From a virus, in the IMG/VR virus record IMGVR_UViG_3300034105_003151, positions 62,001-126,000 of that record: a stretch of DNA of 64,000 nt. One strand, given 5' to 3'. Positions 63,982-64,000 of the stretch are shown here, piece after piece (position 1 is the stretch's first letter; every line of letters starts with the position of its first letter). A model generated the notes under the pieces. The model saw only the letters and a list, made by a program, of their open reading frames with translations, did not search any database and was not told the origin of the DNA. Position numbers and translations under genes: made by a program.

Positions 63982-64000
63982 GAAGACACGGGTTTTCCCG

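Overview
This window is most of the genome of a tailed double-stranded DNA phage, probably with a siphovirus-like virion. It encodes a terminase, portal, protease-scaffold, capsid protein, tail tube and 2601-residue tape measure, and I saw no contractile sheath gene. The host is not stated. Two weak clues point to Planctomycetota: a membrane-anchored protein (3785-4627) with the domain layout of planctomycete surface proteins, and many sites matching the -24/-12 (sigma-54) consensus. Both are inferences.

Layout. (1) 1-4627, plus strand: tightly overlapping operon with sugar-nucleotide/glycan-like proteins, a PD-(D/E)XK nuclease, a probable single-strand annealing protein, a zinc-ribbon protein and the membrane-anchored protein. 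(2) 4610-44969, minus strand: one 40-kb virion and packaging block. Read in its own direction it runs sigma-like factor, small terminase, GDP-mannose dehydratase, HNH, ERCC4 nuclease, large terminase, portal, protease-scaffold, decoration-like protein, major capsid, an adhesion/fibre module, neck proteins, tail tube, chaperone-like genes, tape measure and tail-tip proteins. A strong promoter at 45002-45029 starts it, and two intrinsic terminators punctuate it. (3) 45050-64000, plus strand: a densely packed accessory (probably early) region of about 55 small genes, at least 35 sigma70-like promoters, eight canonical tRNA genes, one aberrant tRNA-like RNA and several candidate structured RNAs.

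The most unusual feature is the architecture of region 3. Fourteen intergenic elements recur every 1-2 kb. Ten share an exact plan: a 29-bp imperfect palindrome, a 24-bp GC-rich core, and a second 29-bp imperfect palindrome. Many are followed by a site of the form TGGCAC-N5-TTGC, often on both strands, then a sigma70-like promoter carrying the heptamer G(T/A)CGATA in one of three registers, a purine-rich leader and one or more tiny genes. Short CCTTAC/GTAAGG hairpins close many of the single-gene units. I know of no described system with this combination. It could be a phage-specific regulatory grid, a set of recombination sites for shuffling small gene cassettes, or RNA 3'-end signals.

Most small right-arm proteins have no assigned function. 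Several form paralogous families, which suggests cassette duplication. Functional calls rest on recognisable motifs and gene order read by eye; no database search was run.
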